Assembly (NCBI RefSeq): GCF_016802725.1
Contig: NC_052666.1
Coordinates: 3,573,501-3,637,500, forward strand
From: Solenopsis invicta
Taxonomy: Eukaryota; Arthropoda; Insecta; Hymenoptera; Formicidae
DNA: 64,000 nucleotides
Direction: 5' to 3'
The notes beneath the pieces were generated by a model, which was not told where the DNA came from, did no database searches, and saw only the letters and a list, made by a program, of their open reading frames with translations. Of the stretch, positions 22,669-34,595 are shown one piece after another (the first letter of the stretch is position 1; the number at the start of each line of letters is the position of its first letter). The position numbers and the translations under genes were made by a program.

Positions 22669-24048
22669 ATGACCGAAGATAATGCTCTTGCGCTACTCAA
22701 AAGGCAACGCGCCACCATCGTCGTGTACGAGAATCAAGACGTACGTGGACGGGGTACGCACGGTCAATCCTTTGCAGCTCGCTCAGATCGAGGAGCGTAA
22801 AATCAAGCTAGATAAATATTGGGCGGATTATGACGGTATACAAACTCAATTAGAAGCCTTAGATGACGCCGAGGCGCCCGACCGAGCCACGTTCGAAGAT
22901 ACCTTTTATAGTTTGGCGGCCAAAATGCGGGAGCTATTAACGCCTGTTACGTTCCCCGCGGTAAGTGTCGGTTCGGCGCTGAGTGTCGGTTCCTCGACAT
23001 CCATCGCTCGCGAGTCGTCGCGTCCCTTAGCTCACGTGCGCTTACCAAAGCTCAATCTCCCTTCGTTTTCGGGCAAATACGACGAGTGGTTCCCGTTCCG
23101 CGACACGTTCGTTTCCGTTATACATTCAAACACTGAATTAAGTAACATTCAGAGGCTACAATATCTACGAGCCTCGCTCACCGGCGATGCGGGCAAGGTC
23201 GTCGATTCATTAGAGATGTCCGATGTAAACTATGAGGTCGCGTGGACGCTACTGAAGGAGCGGTACGACAATAAACGCGTTATAGTACAAAGCCATATTA
23301 AGGCTCTCATTGAACTGCCATCAATGGCAAAGGAGAATCACGTCGAACTGCGAAAAATTGCGGATGGCGCAGCACGACACCTCCACGCCCTTTAGGCGCT
23401 TGAACGTCCCACGGACAAGTGGGACGATTTATTGATATACGTTTTATCTTCGAAATTGGATACCGTGACGCTGCGCGAATGGCAATCGTCGTTAGCCGGC
23501 AACGAACTACCAACGCAGAAACAATTCTTTGATTTCATAACGCGCCAATGCCAGATGCTCGAAGCTACGGGCAAGTCGAGCGCCGCGGCCGCGAAAACGT
23601 CCAGCGCGCGTCTACAATCTGGTGTTAAAAAACAGTCGTGTGCTACCACCATAAAGAAAAAATGCCATTTTTGTCAAGGAGAGCATTCGATCTATTATTG
23701 CAGGGATTTCTTAGCTCTTGCTACAAAAAAAAGAATATCGGAAATTCGCGATAGAAAATTGTGCCCAAATTGTTTGCGCTCGAGTTCCCACGCGTCGAGT
23801 GAGTGCACTTCCGGAGGCTGCAGAATTTGCCAAGCTAAGCACAATACGTTGCTGCACGTAAGCAACGCTTCCCCGGGATCGTCCGGACGCAACGCGGGAG
23901 ATAATGAAACGCCGAAATCGGCGAACTTAACAGTCGCGCAGCTAACCACCGCGTCGAGCGTACTTAGAAGCGGTCAATCCTTACTGTCCACGGCAGTAGT
24001 ATATGTTTACGACAGCCAAGGCTCTCTTAGTCAGGCCGAGCATTATTA
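22669..24048 (+). pseudogene. BEL gag (capsid-like, DUF1759, zinc knuckle), broken
   Basis: The likely start is ATG 22669 (MTEDNALALLKRQ). Homology then passes to the next frame near 22715-22730, so a 1-nt indel lies there. The second frame carries the DUF1759-type capsid segment (RLPKLNLPSFSGKYDEWFPF, from about 23038). An in-frame TAG at 23393-23395 interrupts it, after which the same frame continues through a CX2CX3HX4C knuckle (CHFC...H...C, about 23662) and a second Cys/His cluster (about 23760-23850). The frame is lost between 24031 and 24049, at the start of the protease. Gag packages the element RNA. Confidence 0.9.
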
Positions 24049-26226
24049 GATTCCGGGTCGCAAGCCAATTTAATCTCCGAAAAATACTTAACAAGCCTCG
24101 GTTTAACCTCACATCCATTAAACGTATCACTTTCGGGCGTAAACGGAACCGCGTCGACAACAGCGCAGGTAGTCGAAGTAAAGTTGCAATCACGCCTAAC
24201 CTCGTACAACGCTAGCATAGAATGTGTTGTCGCGGATCGCGTCACCGATCCGCTTCCTGCCTCCCCCCTTAAGCAAAACGCGATCGACGTCCCTCGTAAT
24301 ATAAAACTAGCTGATCCTCGATTTTATGCATCAACAGACATAGATATTCTGATCGGGGTGGATATATTTTGGGAACTACTGTGCGTCGGTCAGATTAAAA
24401 TTCCAGACAAGCGACTAACGTTGCAAAAGACGCAGTTAGGATGGGTAATAGGCGGTCCATTCAGCAATTCATTAGCCAGCGCGTCAAAAGTAAATTCATT
24501 TCACACCTCAATTACTAACGTTGAGCTGCACGCGCAATTAGGCCGACTCTGGCAAATTGATGACAGGTCCGATTCTCCCGACAATTACACTTTGGAAGAG
24601 AGATATTGTGAGCGTCACTTCTTAAACAACGTAACCCAAACGCCACAAGACAGGTACGTTGTGAAGCTTCTTGTCAAGGAACAAATAATCTTCAGGCTTG
24701 GAGATTCTCGCAGCATTGCCTTCAAACGTTTAATGGGAATCGAAAGACGTTTCAAACGTAATCCAGACTTAAAGGCTCAGTATTCACAATTCATGCGCGA
24801 GTATTTGTCACTAGCTCATATGCGGCGCGTTGACCCACAGCACATCGAGACACCAGTCTCGTTCTATTTACCGCACCACTGCGTGCACAAGATTTCAGGC
24901 GAATCCTCTAAATTACGCGTTGTATTCGACGCGTCTTGCAAAGGGAGCTCTAACGTGTCCTTAAACGACGCGCTTATGATAGGACCGGTAGTCCAACAGG
25001 ACTTAATGTCGATATTGCTTCGGTTTCGAACTTTCCGGTACGCTATTACAGCCAATATAATAAAAATGTACAGACAAATCTTGATTGACCCCTCGCAAAC
25101 TAGCTTACAGCGTATATTGTGGCGGGAAGACCCCGACGATGAGGTCGGCACATATGAGCTGGTGACGATTACTTACGGCACGGCTTCCGCTTCATATCTG
25201 GCTACCAGGTGTCTCTCACACCTAGCCGATCAATTCGCAGCCGAGTATCCCATCGGTTCTATACATGTCAAACGCGATTTTTATATGGACGATCTGCTCG
25301 CGGGGGCAGATACCATCCGAGAAGTAAAACTAATTCGAGACGAAACGATTCAATTACTAAGGCGGGGAGGGTTCGAGCTCAGCAAGTGGGCATCGAGTTG
25401 CCCCGAATTACTAAAAAATGCCGCCATCACTGACGGGGAACTGATCAAAATCAAGGACGATGCCGACTCGTCTATTTTAGGTATCCAATGGAATCAAGTT
25501 CAGGATGAATTCCATATTTCTTATAAGGTTGACACCGCTTGCAATTTTGTATCCAAACGCGCCATTCTCTCGGAAGCAGCAAGGCTGTTTGACCCCTTGG
25601 GCCTTCTCGGCCCCGTTACAATTACTGCGAGGCTCATCCTCCAAGAACTTTGGCTAGCGGGCACTCACTGGGACGAATCCGTCCCTCAAGGGATTCACAC
25701 TCGATGGGCCGATCTCAAGACGCAATTGGTAGAGTTGAATGATCTGAGGGTTCCACGCTGTGTCAAGCTCCGAAGCGAACATCAATTACTTCAGATACAC
25801 GGGTTCTGCGACGCCAGCCAACGTGCGTACGGAGCTTGTGTATACGTGCGTGCTAAGCTCGGGTCAGACGATTATTGCACGAGACTCCTGTGCTCCAAGT
25901 CCAAAATAGCACCCCTCAAAACAATTTCTTTACCGCGACTCGAATTATCGGCGGCCTTATTACTAGCAAGGCTAATTGTTAAGATCAAGGAGGCTATAAA
26001 TCTAGCAAATGTAGCTACATTTCTGTGGACCGACTCCACAATCACTCTAAACTGGATAACCTCCACATCCCGTAGGTGGTCAGTGTTTGTAGCTAACAGA
26101 GTCGGCGAGATCCAGCGCTCAACTGACATCAGAACATGGCGTCACGTCCCCTCTTCGAATAACCCTGCTGACATCCTATCACGCGGAATAGGCTCTCGCG
26201 AATTAGCATTGGCCTCCATGTGGTGA
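24031..26226 (+). pseudogene. BEL pol: protease, reverse transcriptase, RNase H, broken
   Basis: The aspartic protease motif LLDSGSQAN (about 24043-24069) lies in a different frame from gag, consistent with a 1-nt deletion just before it. The RT follows: VVFDAS (about 24919), motif A, which reads ITANIIKMYRQ with Asn (AAT, 25054-25056) where the family has the catalytic Asp, and motif C YMDD at 25282-25293, intact. RNase H has FCDAS (about 25804), a PRLELSAA segment (about 25935) and TDSTI (about 26029). The section ends at an in-frame TGA (26224-26226), where relatives have Trp, and the frame continues into integrase. Confidence 0.93.
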
Positions 26227-27852
26227 CACGAACCCCCCTTCTTAGAAATGAACGAGGACCAATGGCCAAACGGTAAATTCCAACAATTGGACGACGACGT
26301 CCCCGAGCAAATAAGAGTTGTCGCGACAGTCATCACACAAACCGAGTGCGTGATCAACAACCTATTGGAAAAATATTCCAAGTTGAAGAAAATATGTCGC
26401 ATCATAGCTTACTGCCTTAGGTTCTCAAAGATTTATCGACCGAAAGTACCCACTGAATATCCTTCGCCCGCTGAAAAACTAATTGCCTTAAAAGTCACGT
26501 GTAGAGTCGTACAAGCCCGAGCCTTTCCAAGCGAATACAAGATTCTAAGTCAGGGAAGCTCCATTAACGCATCTAGCAATCTACTCTCATTGGCTCCATT
26601 CATGGACGAAGTCGGATTGATACGCGTGGGCGGCAGGCTAAAAAATTCAGATTTGCAATACGATGCCTGCCACCCAATATTATTGCCGCGGCATCACGAA
26701 TTGACTAGGCGAATAATAAAACTCGAACATGACAGAAACATGCACCCGGGTGCACAGGCGACTATGGCGTTTGTCCGGCAGCGATTCTGGCCGTTATCAT
26801 TACGATCGACTACACGTAATATCATTCAAAAATGCATAACGTGCTTCAAAGCAAAACCGAGATTTTCGGAAGCCACAATGGGTTCGTTGCCGGCCGGTAG
26901 GGTCACCGTATCCAGACCGTTTTGTCACTGCGGCGTCGACTATGCTGGACCGGTGACAACACGGGAAGGAAGACGCCGTAACGCAAGGAATAGCAAGGCA
27001 TATATAGCGATCTTTGTGTGCTTCGCCACCAAGAGCGTGCACATAGAGATCGTCAGCGACCTCACATCAGAAGCCTTCATCGCCGCGTTCAAGAGATTCA
27101 TTTCGCGAAGAGGCAAGCCCTCGCACATGTATTCGGACAACGGGACCACTTTCGTGGGAGCCCGAAATCAATTAAAGGAATTTTACGACCTTTACCGCGG
27201 GCGGCAAGCTCAGGCTGACATTTCGCGATTCATGTCTGAGCAGGAGATATCGTGGAACTTTATCCCGCCGAACGCTCCTCACTTCGGTGGGTTGTGGGAG
27301 GCGGCGGTAAGGTCCGCAAAACTACACATGGCTCGCATCGTGGGCCAGGCGCATCTAACATATGAGGAATTGCAGACGGTACTCTCAGAGATAGAGGCCG
27401 TCTTAAATTCTCGTCCCCTTACTCCGCTAAGTTCGGACCCAAATGATTTAGCGTATCTTAGCCCGGGTCATTTTCTGATTGGCTCGCCATTGAACAGCTT
27501 CCCTCAGTTAGATGTAAGCGATATGAATGAAAATAGCCTCACTCGGTGGCAGCGAGTAGAACAGCTGCGACAACATTTCTGGCGCAGGTGGAGTCACGAG
27601 TACCTGCATTCCCTGCAAGAGCGGACAAAATGGAAGTGCGACAAGGGCACCCAGCTCATGCCCAACCAAGTGGTGCTTATCAAACAATCGAATTCGCCGC
27701 CTCTCCAGTGGGCGATAGGACGAGTGCAGGAGGTCCACCCTGGATCCGACAAGGTGGCTCGAACTGCCACCATCAAGACGGCTAAGGGCGTGTTTGTAAG
27801 GCCATTGTCAAGGCTGGCGATACTGCCATTAGAAAGCGAACGTCGGTTGTAA
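26227..27852 (+). pseudogene. BEL pol: integrase and C-terminal DUF5641-like domain
   Basis: This is the continuation of pol after the TGA at 26224. It contains an HHCC zinc domain (HDRNMHPG about 26731, CITC about 26836), then the DDE core: DYAGP (about 26938), SDNGTTF (about 27135) and GGLWEAAV (about 27285), all intact. The C-terminal part has RWQRVEQLRQHFW and a basic VWI/GRV segment typical of BEL integrase tails, ending with TAA at 27852. The section itself has no lesion; it is unproductive only because of the upstream breaks. Confidence 0.93.
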
Positions 27853-28210
27853 TACAACTCTAGTTGTAGCATTGAGTGTTGATGCTAAGTAAGTTGCATG
27901 ACCTGTGATTGCCCTAAGGGCACTGAATGTAAGATACAAATCTGTTAGTTTTACGTCCTTCGGAACGCACCCCCTTTCCTTTTTTTTATCTAGCTGCGGT
28001 CATACCTTTCGGTTCAGTTACACATTAATTTCAGTTTGCGTCACGTTATAAGTTTCAACGCGCGTTTATTTAGTTCTATCTTCTAAGCCCCTAGCGTTGA
28101 TAACTTACGTTTAAGCTGCGTTAACTGTTACTCCCCCCTCTCTCTTTTTTTTTTCTCTTTCGTTTGCTGCTTATTTGAGTACACTTGCTAATTTGAAAGT
28201 CCGTACTTTC

Positions 28211-28217
28211 AAGGGGG
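28211..28217 (+). promoter_or_regulatory. Polypurine tract
   Basis: AAGGGGG, eight bases before the 3' LTR, is the expected priming site for plus-strand DNA synthesis. The 27853-28210 stretch is the element's non-coding 3' region and holds only C/T-rich runs. Confidence 0.7.
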
Positions 28218-28224
28218 CCGGCGT

Positions 28225-28580
28225 TGTTAAGTACTACAGTTAATACTGCCCTTCCATAATACTAGTTGTAGTTTCCCGCGCGGAGAAATCCCCCTTTTGT
28301 GTTAAGTTCGCGTCTAGTGACTCGGGCACTTCTCGTTCGGCTCGGTCCGTTCTCTCTCGTGCAACCTCGGATGCTCGCGATGCAGACCCAGAAGCACTCC
28401 ATGTCCCGCGAGCGAGTAGGTCGGTGCGTTCGTTGTAACTGTACGATTTTTGTCACCGAGATCTATAAATCTTTTAATCGAGAGAACACCAGCTTCTCGA
28501 CCACGTTATTAACCACGAAGTAATCCTCCCGTGAACCCAACGTGGCAGAGCACGCGCATGGCGTGCCCGAATCATTAACA
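28225..28580 (+). repeat. BEL 3' LTR
   Basis: 356 bp, the same length as the 5' LTR, two substitutions apart by eye. Followed directly by the AATGT duplication and the second half of the interrupted Penelope-like element. Confidence 0.97.
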
Positions 28581-28585
28581 AATGT

Positions 28586-28690
28586 CGACTGATTAAATGA
28601 ATCTCAGTCTATAAATAACTATTTATTTCAGCGCAAAATCAACCGCGCTACAATCTTATTAGCCCTACGCATTATATTTTTATAAAGATG
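28586..28690 (+). mobile_element. Penelope-like element copy 1, remainder after BEL
   Basis: This matches 31600-31692 of the uninterrupted copy, including GACTATTTATTTC-type sequence and GCGCAAAATCAACCGCGCT. It confirms that BEL inserted into a pre-existing PLE. Confidence 0.85.
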
Positions 28691-28719
28691 TATAAATTCA
28701 TTATATTATATATTATACA

Positions 28720-29400
28720 CTGAGAAAAAATCTTTTTTGATTAAATAAATACATTACATTAAAATTAAATGTTTTAACTTAAATAAATATTTACTTTATT
28801 TAGAAAAGCGTTACATTTCATCTATTAAATTATTCGTTGAATTAAGAAAAATATTATTTTTAAGATTAAATATGAAATATTTAAAAATAACAAAATATTT
28901 ATTTAAAAATAAAAAAAAAATTTATTATAATGAAGAAAATCTGTTTTTTTTTTAAACAAGTCGCCAAAAACAGAGAAATTATTTATTACTTTAATAAATT
29001 CAATATCTTTTAAATTAAGAAATCGAATGTAGATAATATCTCTAATTTGAAACAAAAAAATATTTATTTGAATTATGTGTCTACACTTCATTGGCCGTAA
29101 AAAACACATTTGTGGATACGATACCCTATGCCGACTAGTGATAATACTTTTGAATTCTACACAAAAAAAAGGTATTTGAAAAATTCTATTTGCGTGATAT
29201 AACAGTATTATTCAATAAAAAATTAATAAAATAAAATTAATGGTTTTTAATTGTACTAAATAAATATTTTTACATTTAATAGTATTATTAAACGTTCAGT
29301 AGTACTCAAATAAATATTTATTAAAATTTACTAATTTTTCCCCTCAGTTAAAAAAAAATTGACTAATTAAGGAGAATAATTATAATCGATTATTTTCTTC
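28720..29400. repeat. AT-rich element with CACTGAGAAAAAA start
   Basis: Begins ACACTGAGAAAAAATCTTTT and contains AAACAAGTCGCCAAAAACAG (about 28957), a word that recurs near 62503, 62603 and 63960. No coding sequence. It belongs with the similar starts at about 51222, 53388 and 62276. Nothing is recognised from 29400 to 29559. Confidence 0.5.
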
Positions 29401-29559
29401 ATAATCAACCTGGATCAATTTACTCTTTTTAGCGGAACGGTCTTTACCAGTGCGATCACTGGATATAGTTCATCGCATATTGCGCAACACGTCGCACATC
29501 GCGCTAGTGTATACGGTCCTTAAGTTATAGCGAGCAACAAAAGACAAACGCTATCACAC

Positions 29560-30156
29560 CTCCGTGAAGTTGGCACCCGACTTTTACAAAATCAGATTTT
29601 AAAGTGTGTTTCTTGTAGGATTTTGTCTGTAAATGATTGTAGTAAACATTATTTTGTTTGTAGTTAAAAAATAAATATGTTATCGGTTTTCAAAAAACAG
29701 TAAAAAATTATTTAATAGCTACAGTTTAAATGGCATCAGACTTCAATCTAATAATGTTTGTAGTTGTTTGTAGTTCAAAATTTATTTTATAATTGAAAAA
29801 TAAGTATATTATTGATTTTTAAAAATCATTTAAGGATTAATTTTTAACTGCAGCACAAATGTCATCACAATTTCTGTTTTTAAGCATGCTTACTTTTAAC
29901 CTATGAAAAAATTCTTGAATTGCAAACAATTTCTACAAACAATTTTATATAAAAGTATAATACCATTCAAGTTATTGTTATATAATAATTTATAACTGGT
30001 TTAAAAGAATCAAAAACATACTTATTTTTAAACTATAAACAAAAATTCATAAACTACAAACAACTACAAACCATTTCAGATTGAAATTTGATGCCATTTG
30101 AGCTGTAGCTATTAAATAATTTTTTACTGTTTTTTAAAAACCGATAACATATTTAT
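29560..30156. repeat. Inverted-repeat element truncated by a PLE
   Basis: The left terminus is CCTCCGTGAAGTTGGCACCC, as at 20549. From 29671 (ATAAATATGTTATCGG) to about 29890 the sequence is answered in reverse complement up to 30156 (centre near 29913). The left arm extends a further 110 bp without partner, so the right end is missing exactly where the Penelope-like frame begins. Both arms repeat TTGTTTGTAGTT-type words. Confidence 0.75.
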
Positions 30157-30918
30157 GATTGACTGGTATCACAAGCCTGCTTTTTCAGGTAGATACCTTA
30201 ATTTTCTTTCGGCACACCCACTGTCACAAAAAAGAGGAACAATTATGGGAATGGTTGACAGAGCATTCTTATTATCGAACCCTAAATTCCAGAAAAAGAA
30301 CCTTGAGCTTATTATTAATATACTGTTACATAATGTTTACTATGTAAAGATTATCTTTGAGACTATTAATAGCCGGTTGAAATCACTGATTTATAAACAC
30401 ACACACAAAAAACCAGAGATGATGAATGATTCCACTGTAAGAGAAAAAACTCCGTGGTTCCTATTACCATACATTCCCAATAATTCTGAAAAACTTTTAT
30501 CCATTACGAAGAATCTACATGTAAAACCGGCCTTTTTTAGTCTCTACAAATTAAACAGGTTTATTAAAGGACAGAAGAATACTCTCCTAATGAGTTCTAT
30601 GAAAAATGTTGTATACAAAATCGCTTATAAAGAATGCGATGCTTCATACGTTGGCCAGACAAGCAAGAAACTGAAAACATGAATAACGGAAAATCGCAAC
30701 AACATTAATTGGAACCCCTCCGTAATTATTGAATACCGTATAGAGTTTAATCATAAATATGAATGAGAGAACATCAAAATTCTTGATTCTGAACGTTTCC
30801 TTGGAAAGCGACTAGTGTCCGAAATGTTGCACATTTAGATGCAAAAAAATGGCTTGAACTCACAATCGGATACCGAATATTTACATCATGCGTATCTTTC
30901 TCTGATAAAGAGATTGCA
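30155..30918 (+). pseudogene. PLE reverse transcriptase C-terminus + GIY-YIG endonuclease, broken
   Basis: The frame opens with DWYHKPAFSGRYLNF and HPLSQKRGTI, typical of the end of the PLE reverse transcriptase. It continues to the GIY-YIG motif pair, VVYKIAYKECDASYVGQT (about 30605-30660). TGA at 30680-30682 ends the open frame, but homology continues in the same frame through FNHKYE, a second stop near 30764, ILDSERFLGKRL and the tail EYLHHAYLSLIKRLQS to the stop at about 30917. Two nonsense changes make it inactive. The same tail in copy 1 (20658) shows that element as a shorter 5' truncation. Confidence 0.85.
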
Positions 30919-31692
30919 ATCTTAAAGTAGGAACCTTTCACGTGTCCGTTTATTTACTCAATTATTTACGTATTTAATTTACTTATGTCTTTTTATGATC
31001 CAACTCTTTAGTATTTTTTAAATAATTATGTATTAATTTATTTACTCTTTTTTTTTTTGACCAAATCTATCAACGGACACATTTTTGCACGGCGGAATCA
31101 CGTATTTACGTTTATATTCTCCACGATTTATACTTATTGTTTTGAGTTGCTTGTCTATATCCTATTAAATCAATGTATCTCCGACCTGATTTATGTACGC
31201 TTAACGACCAGTCGATTGGGAACCACTCGATTGGATACATCTTGTGCTGAGTGCGGCTTTTCCTAATTCTGTTCAATAACTACTATTGTCAAATGACTTA
31301 TCCATAGCTTTGAGAGTCGTCGTCGATTTTTAATGGCAAGTCACTCGAATCTACAACTCTTTAAAGTTACTATTACATAACATCAATTATAGGGTGATCA
31401 AAACTCCCGCCATATCAAGTTGAAATAATTTTCAATTTGAAATCGGCAAACTGGTAGTGACAACCACATGGAATTGGCGATGACTGCAGCACTGATTCGT
31501 TAAGAGGATAAGATTGTTTACGAATTTCTGATTTAAGTATTCAAAATTTTTTGCTGATGATGACGCCAAGGAGAGTCGAAACATTCAAAGATTAATGTCG
31601 ATTGATTAAGTGATTCTCAGTCTATAAATGACTATTTATTTCCGCGCAAAATCAACCGCGCTGCACTCTCATAGACCTACACATTATATTTT
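30157..31692 (+). mobile_element. Penelope-like element copy 2, 5'-truncated
   Basis: Contains the C-terminal part of a PLE polyprotein and the 3' region with a hammerhead-like motif, up to the AACCGCGCT-containing segment shared with copy 1. PLEs are retroelements with an RT related to telomerase and a GIY-YIG endonuclease. The 5' end abuts an inverted-repeat element at 30156. Confidence 0.88.
31554..31599 (+). ncRNA. Candidate hammerhead ribozyme core of a PLE
   Basis: CTGATGA at 31554-31560 is followed by a possible helix II (GAC 31562-31564 with GTC 31575-31577), then GAAAC at 31578-31582 and a GTC cleavage-type triplet at 31597-31599. Hammerhead motifs are established in the terminal repeats of Penelope-like elements. 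I could not confirm helices I and III, so activity is uncertain. Confidence 0.5.
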
Positions 31693-31964
31693 TATATTTT
31701 TGTTTCGAGAGTCTTTATCATATTGTTCATACAGTTTTATAATAGAATAATTTATGATAAAGTATTTATAAGTTCACAACAGTTTTCCATAATTCATGTT
31801 TGCAGATTTTAATAAAAAATTATTAAAATTTCCAAGAAAGTAAAACAAACTTCATTAAATTTATGTAAAAAAGGGTGAAAATCCGTTAATCAATTAATTT
31901 ATTATTTAACAGATTCCGAAATACTTATGTCAAAGTTATGCCAAAATAATAAAATTAATGAAAA

Positions 31965-33960
31965 TTAAAGATGAATAAACTTGCTCGAGATCCACGCTAA
32001 GTGTTGTACGCAATAACAAAGAAATAAATTCAAATTTTAAATAGTCGTTTCGACGTTTTAATAAACGGTCTTCTTTAGTACAAACAAAGCAAGCATCAGT
32101 AACAATAATTAACAACAATGTTTGATCCTAATTTTTTAAATATCAAACCAACCAATAATTATAACAATTACCAAATCTATGGAAATCGTAAATAAAAATC
32201 GTCCAGTGATTGTTAGTTATAAATTAACATAAGATGATCATGACCTCTCGGAAACGTGTGTCGACACATATTTTTGAAATTAAAACGACTCACACTATAA
32301 ACTACCGAGCGCAATAAATAAGTAATAAATGAGTGTCCCAGTTAATGAACAGGTAAGGCCGTGAAAATTATGGATGAGATTTAAATAAATAAAACTTGGT
32401 TTTCAATTAAAACCCTTTGTATTCTTGGAAAACTAGATTATTTTATCAATAGAAACTTTCGCTAATAATTTTACAATGCTATACATATTCAATAAATAAC
32501 GAATATATTGCTTCATGTAAATGTATCTACGAGTGACCGTTCGATTTTGCTTTGTCTCAATTAGTAACCTATGTTTGTCCCAATTAGTGAACTGCAAACG
32601 AAGTGTCAAGTATGGATAGGTTAGAATGAATAAATTTGCGACTTTTATGCAAAAATTGATCTGGACATGAGAAAAATGCAATTTTCGGTAAGAAAAAATA
32701 ATTTTGTGAAAGTATCATTTCGAAAATATAGTACATCTTAAATATGTCAATTATTTTTTATTGGAGATTGTGAAATCATTTACTATGCGGATTTTTTTAA
32801 CGTTAAAAAGCTACAAAACAAGCTAATGTGAAAATAAACTAAAATTTAATAATAACATGAGATTATTTCCTGAAGCAAATAAAAAAATCACATTAATTCA
32901 AGCTATTTTATCTAGTCGGTCACTATTTTGACACGTACATTTTTCGGTACATATTAGTAATCACCACCATTATTTTATTTTTAACTAGCCATGTAATACA
33001 TTTGCATTTTCTGTTAATTTCTTCTACGTCCAAATAATATAATAAACACTTTTATCACTATTTCTGATAAAATATATAATTTAAATACAATCATTAATTG
33101 ACACAAGTGTATCATAAATTTTGCGTATCTTAAAAGCCAACGTCACACATACGCCTTGGTGACATGTGCTCGCATTTAATATACTTAAACTAATAAAATA
33201 AAAGAAAAAAATGATATAAACTCATATAAACATGTACTCCTTTGAAATTAGAACGTTAAAAAGTTAATACTGAAAATGTGCAATGCAAAATTTCCTTGCA
33301 ATTCCAATAAAATGTATGTGCCTGGTCACTAACTAAGACAGGTTACTAATTGGGACATTCACTTTAAGTAAAATAAATTAAAATAAATAATAAAAAGATT
33401 TTTTGGGGTTATAAATATAAAAGGTTATAAATCAAAAGGTTGTATTAAATTATAAAAGGAAGTCAAAAAAGCGTGATTAATAGAAAAAGTAGTCGATAAA
33501 TAAAATATAAAAAGATAAGACAATGAAACGGATTAAAATTGAAATTAGTATTACCTGTAAGTTTTGAAAAGTTGTGTCTTAGTCACGGTAGAGTGTCTCA
33601 ATTTAAAATAAGAATACACAAACATCACATTCGAAATACTTAGAGGCAACTGATTCGGAGCGAAACGGGGTATAGTCAAAACCGACAATCAAGATAGGAA
33701 AGAAGGGATAAGGATTTAAGAAGGGGAATTTCGGTCAAGGATAGCAAAATATTCTTTGGAAAGAAGTTCGGTGTCGCTTTACTTATTAAGTTTACTCTAT
33801 TGTCTCTTAATGTAACATTTCGGATATCGATCTTTTTACATAAGACGGTTGTCTAAAATTTTCACATTTTCCTAATCAAATTTATAATTCTCCTCAATGC
33901 GGTGTATAGAAATAACCGAGGGAAAACTGGATTTTATGATATCCGCCTTCCGTTTTATGA
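31965..33960 (-). mobile_element. Old Penelope-like element, minus strand, with nested insertion
   Basis: The left end (31980-32080) resembles 51316-51440 of the PLE at 51310, including CTAAGTGTTGTACGC and a minus-strand CTAAAGAAG...GTCGAAACG motif. At 33570-33930 the minus strand encodes decayed PLE endonuclease sequence (HRIEENYKFD, ENVKILDN, KRSISEMLH) with several stops. It is split by the inverted-repeat element at 32334-33362. Nothing is recognised between 31693 and 31964 or between 33961 and 34551. Confidence 0.65.
32334..33362. repeat. Inverted-repeat element nested in the old PLE
   Basis: GAGTGTCCCAGTTAATGAAC at about 32332 and the reverse complement of AGTGAATGTCCCAATTAGTA at about 33362 form imperfect termini. 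A related internal word, TTGTCCCAATTAGTGAAC, lies near 32575. No coding capacity was seen and the flanking duplication is not clear. Confidence 0.5.
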
Positions 33961-34556
33961 TATTCGAAACTTAATGTTCCAAAGTTCTTTCATGCAAAAT
34001 TGTTTTTGTATTATTGTTGTGCAGTAAGGTAATGTCATAATCCTTAACCGGCTTATTAAAAATGTTCTCGACATTGTCTTTGTCCATTTTACAAGTACTT
34101 AAATAGTAATGACAGTTTAAACATAGAAACATTTTTTTTTCACATGCCAACAGAAAACATGTCAAGGTATCTTAAAAATTTTGTTATAAATTTAATTTAC
34201 GTACTTACACGTTAATAAATATTCTGAATAGTTACACTGTCACCAAATTTTGTCAGTCTGAATAATCATTTATTTTTTTGGCCCAGACTTCATGCACTTG
34301 TCCTGCGAGGAGAAACGCTGCGTGCGAGTTGTGTATGTAACGATTGTCAATTCTTGCCTGGCAAGTGGTTGCTGAAAATATACATACGCATATGCACGCG
34401 CATGTATACAACTCGCAGTAATCAGTGGTTTTCCGTACGTGACACGAGATGCATGATGTCCAGGTCCACTATTCGCATGATTCGCACACCGTCACGTGAC
34501 TACCGAGATATTCGGCAGCGGCTTGTTTAATTGCATTGGCAGCGGCGGCGGCGGCG

Positions 34557-34595
34557 TACCGTGGGACCAAACTACTAGTTTAGTGGACAAAACCT
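34557..34595 (+). repeat. Transib left terminal repeat, RSS-like
   Basis: TACCGTG, a 23-base spacer, then ACAAAACCT. The heptamer-like part is degraded compared with the right end, while the spacer length and the nonamer-like part are identical. Confidence 0.8.

Larger units (their letters stand above)
21366..28580 (+). mobile_element. BEL/Pao LTR retrotransposon, complete, 7,215 bp
   Basis: Two 356-bp LTRs (TGTTAAG...ATTAACA) bound a gag-pol region in BEL order: gag, protease, RT, RNase H, integrase. The flanks are AATGT at 21361-21365 and AATGT at 28581-28585, a perfect 5-bp duplication, and sequence on both sides belongs to one Penelope-like element. I count two differences between the LTRs, so insertion was recent. 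The coding region nonetheless carries at least two nonsense codons, two frameshifts and a changed RT catalytic residue, so this copy cannot move by itself. Confidence 0.97.

Noticed and set aside
22209..22718. 169-codon minus-strand frame in the BEL leader
   Set aside because: It is kept open by the 84-bp repeat, whose length is a multiple of three, and has no domain or context.
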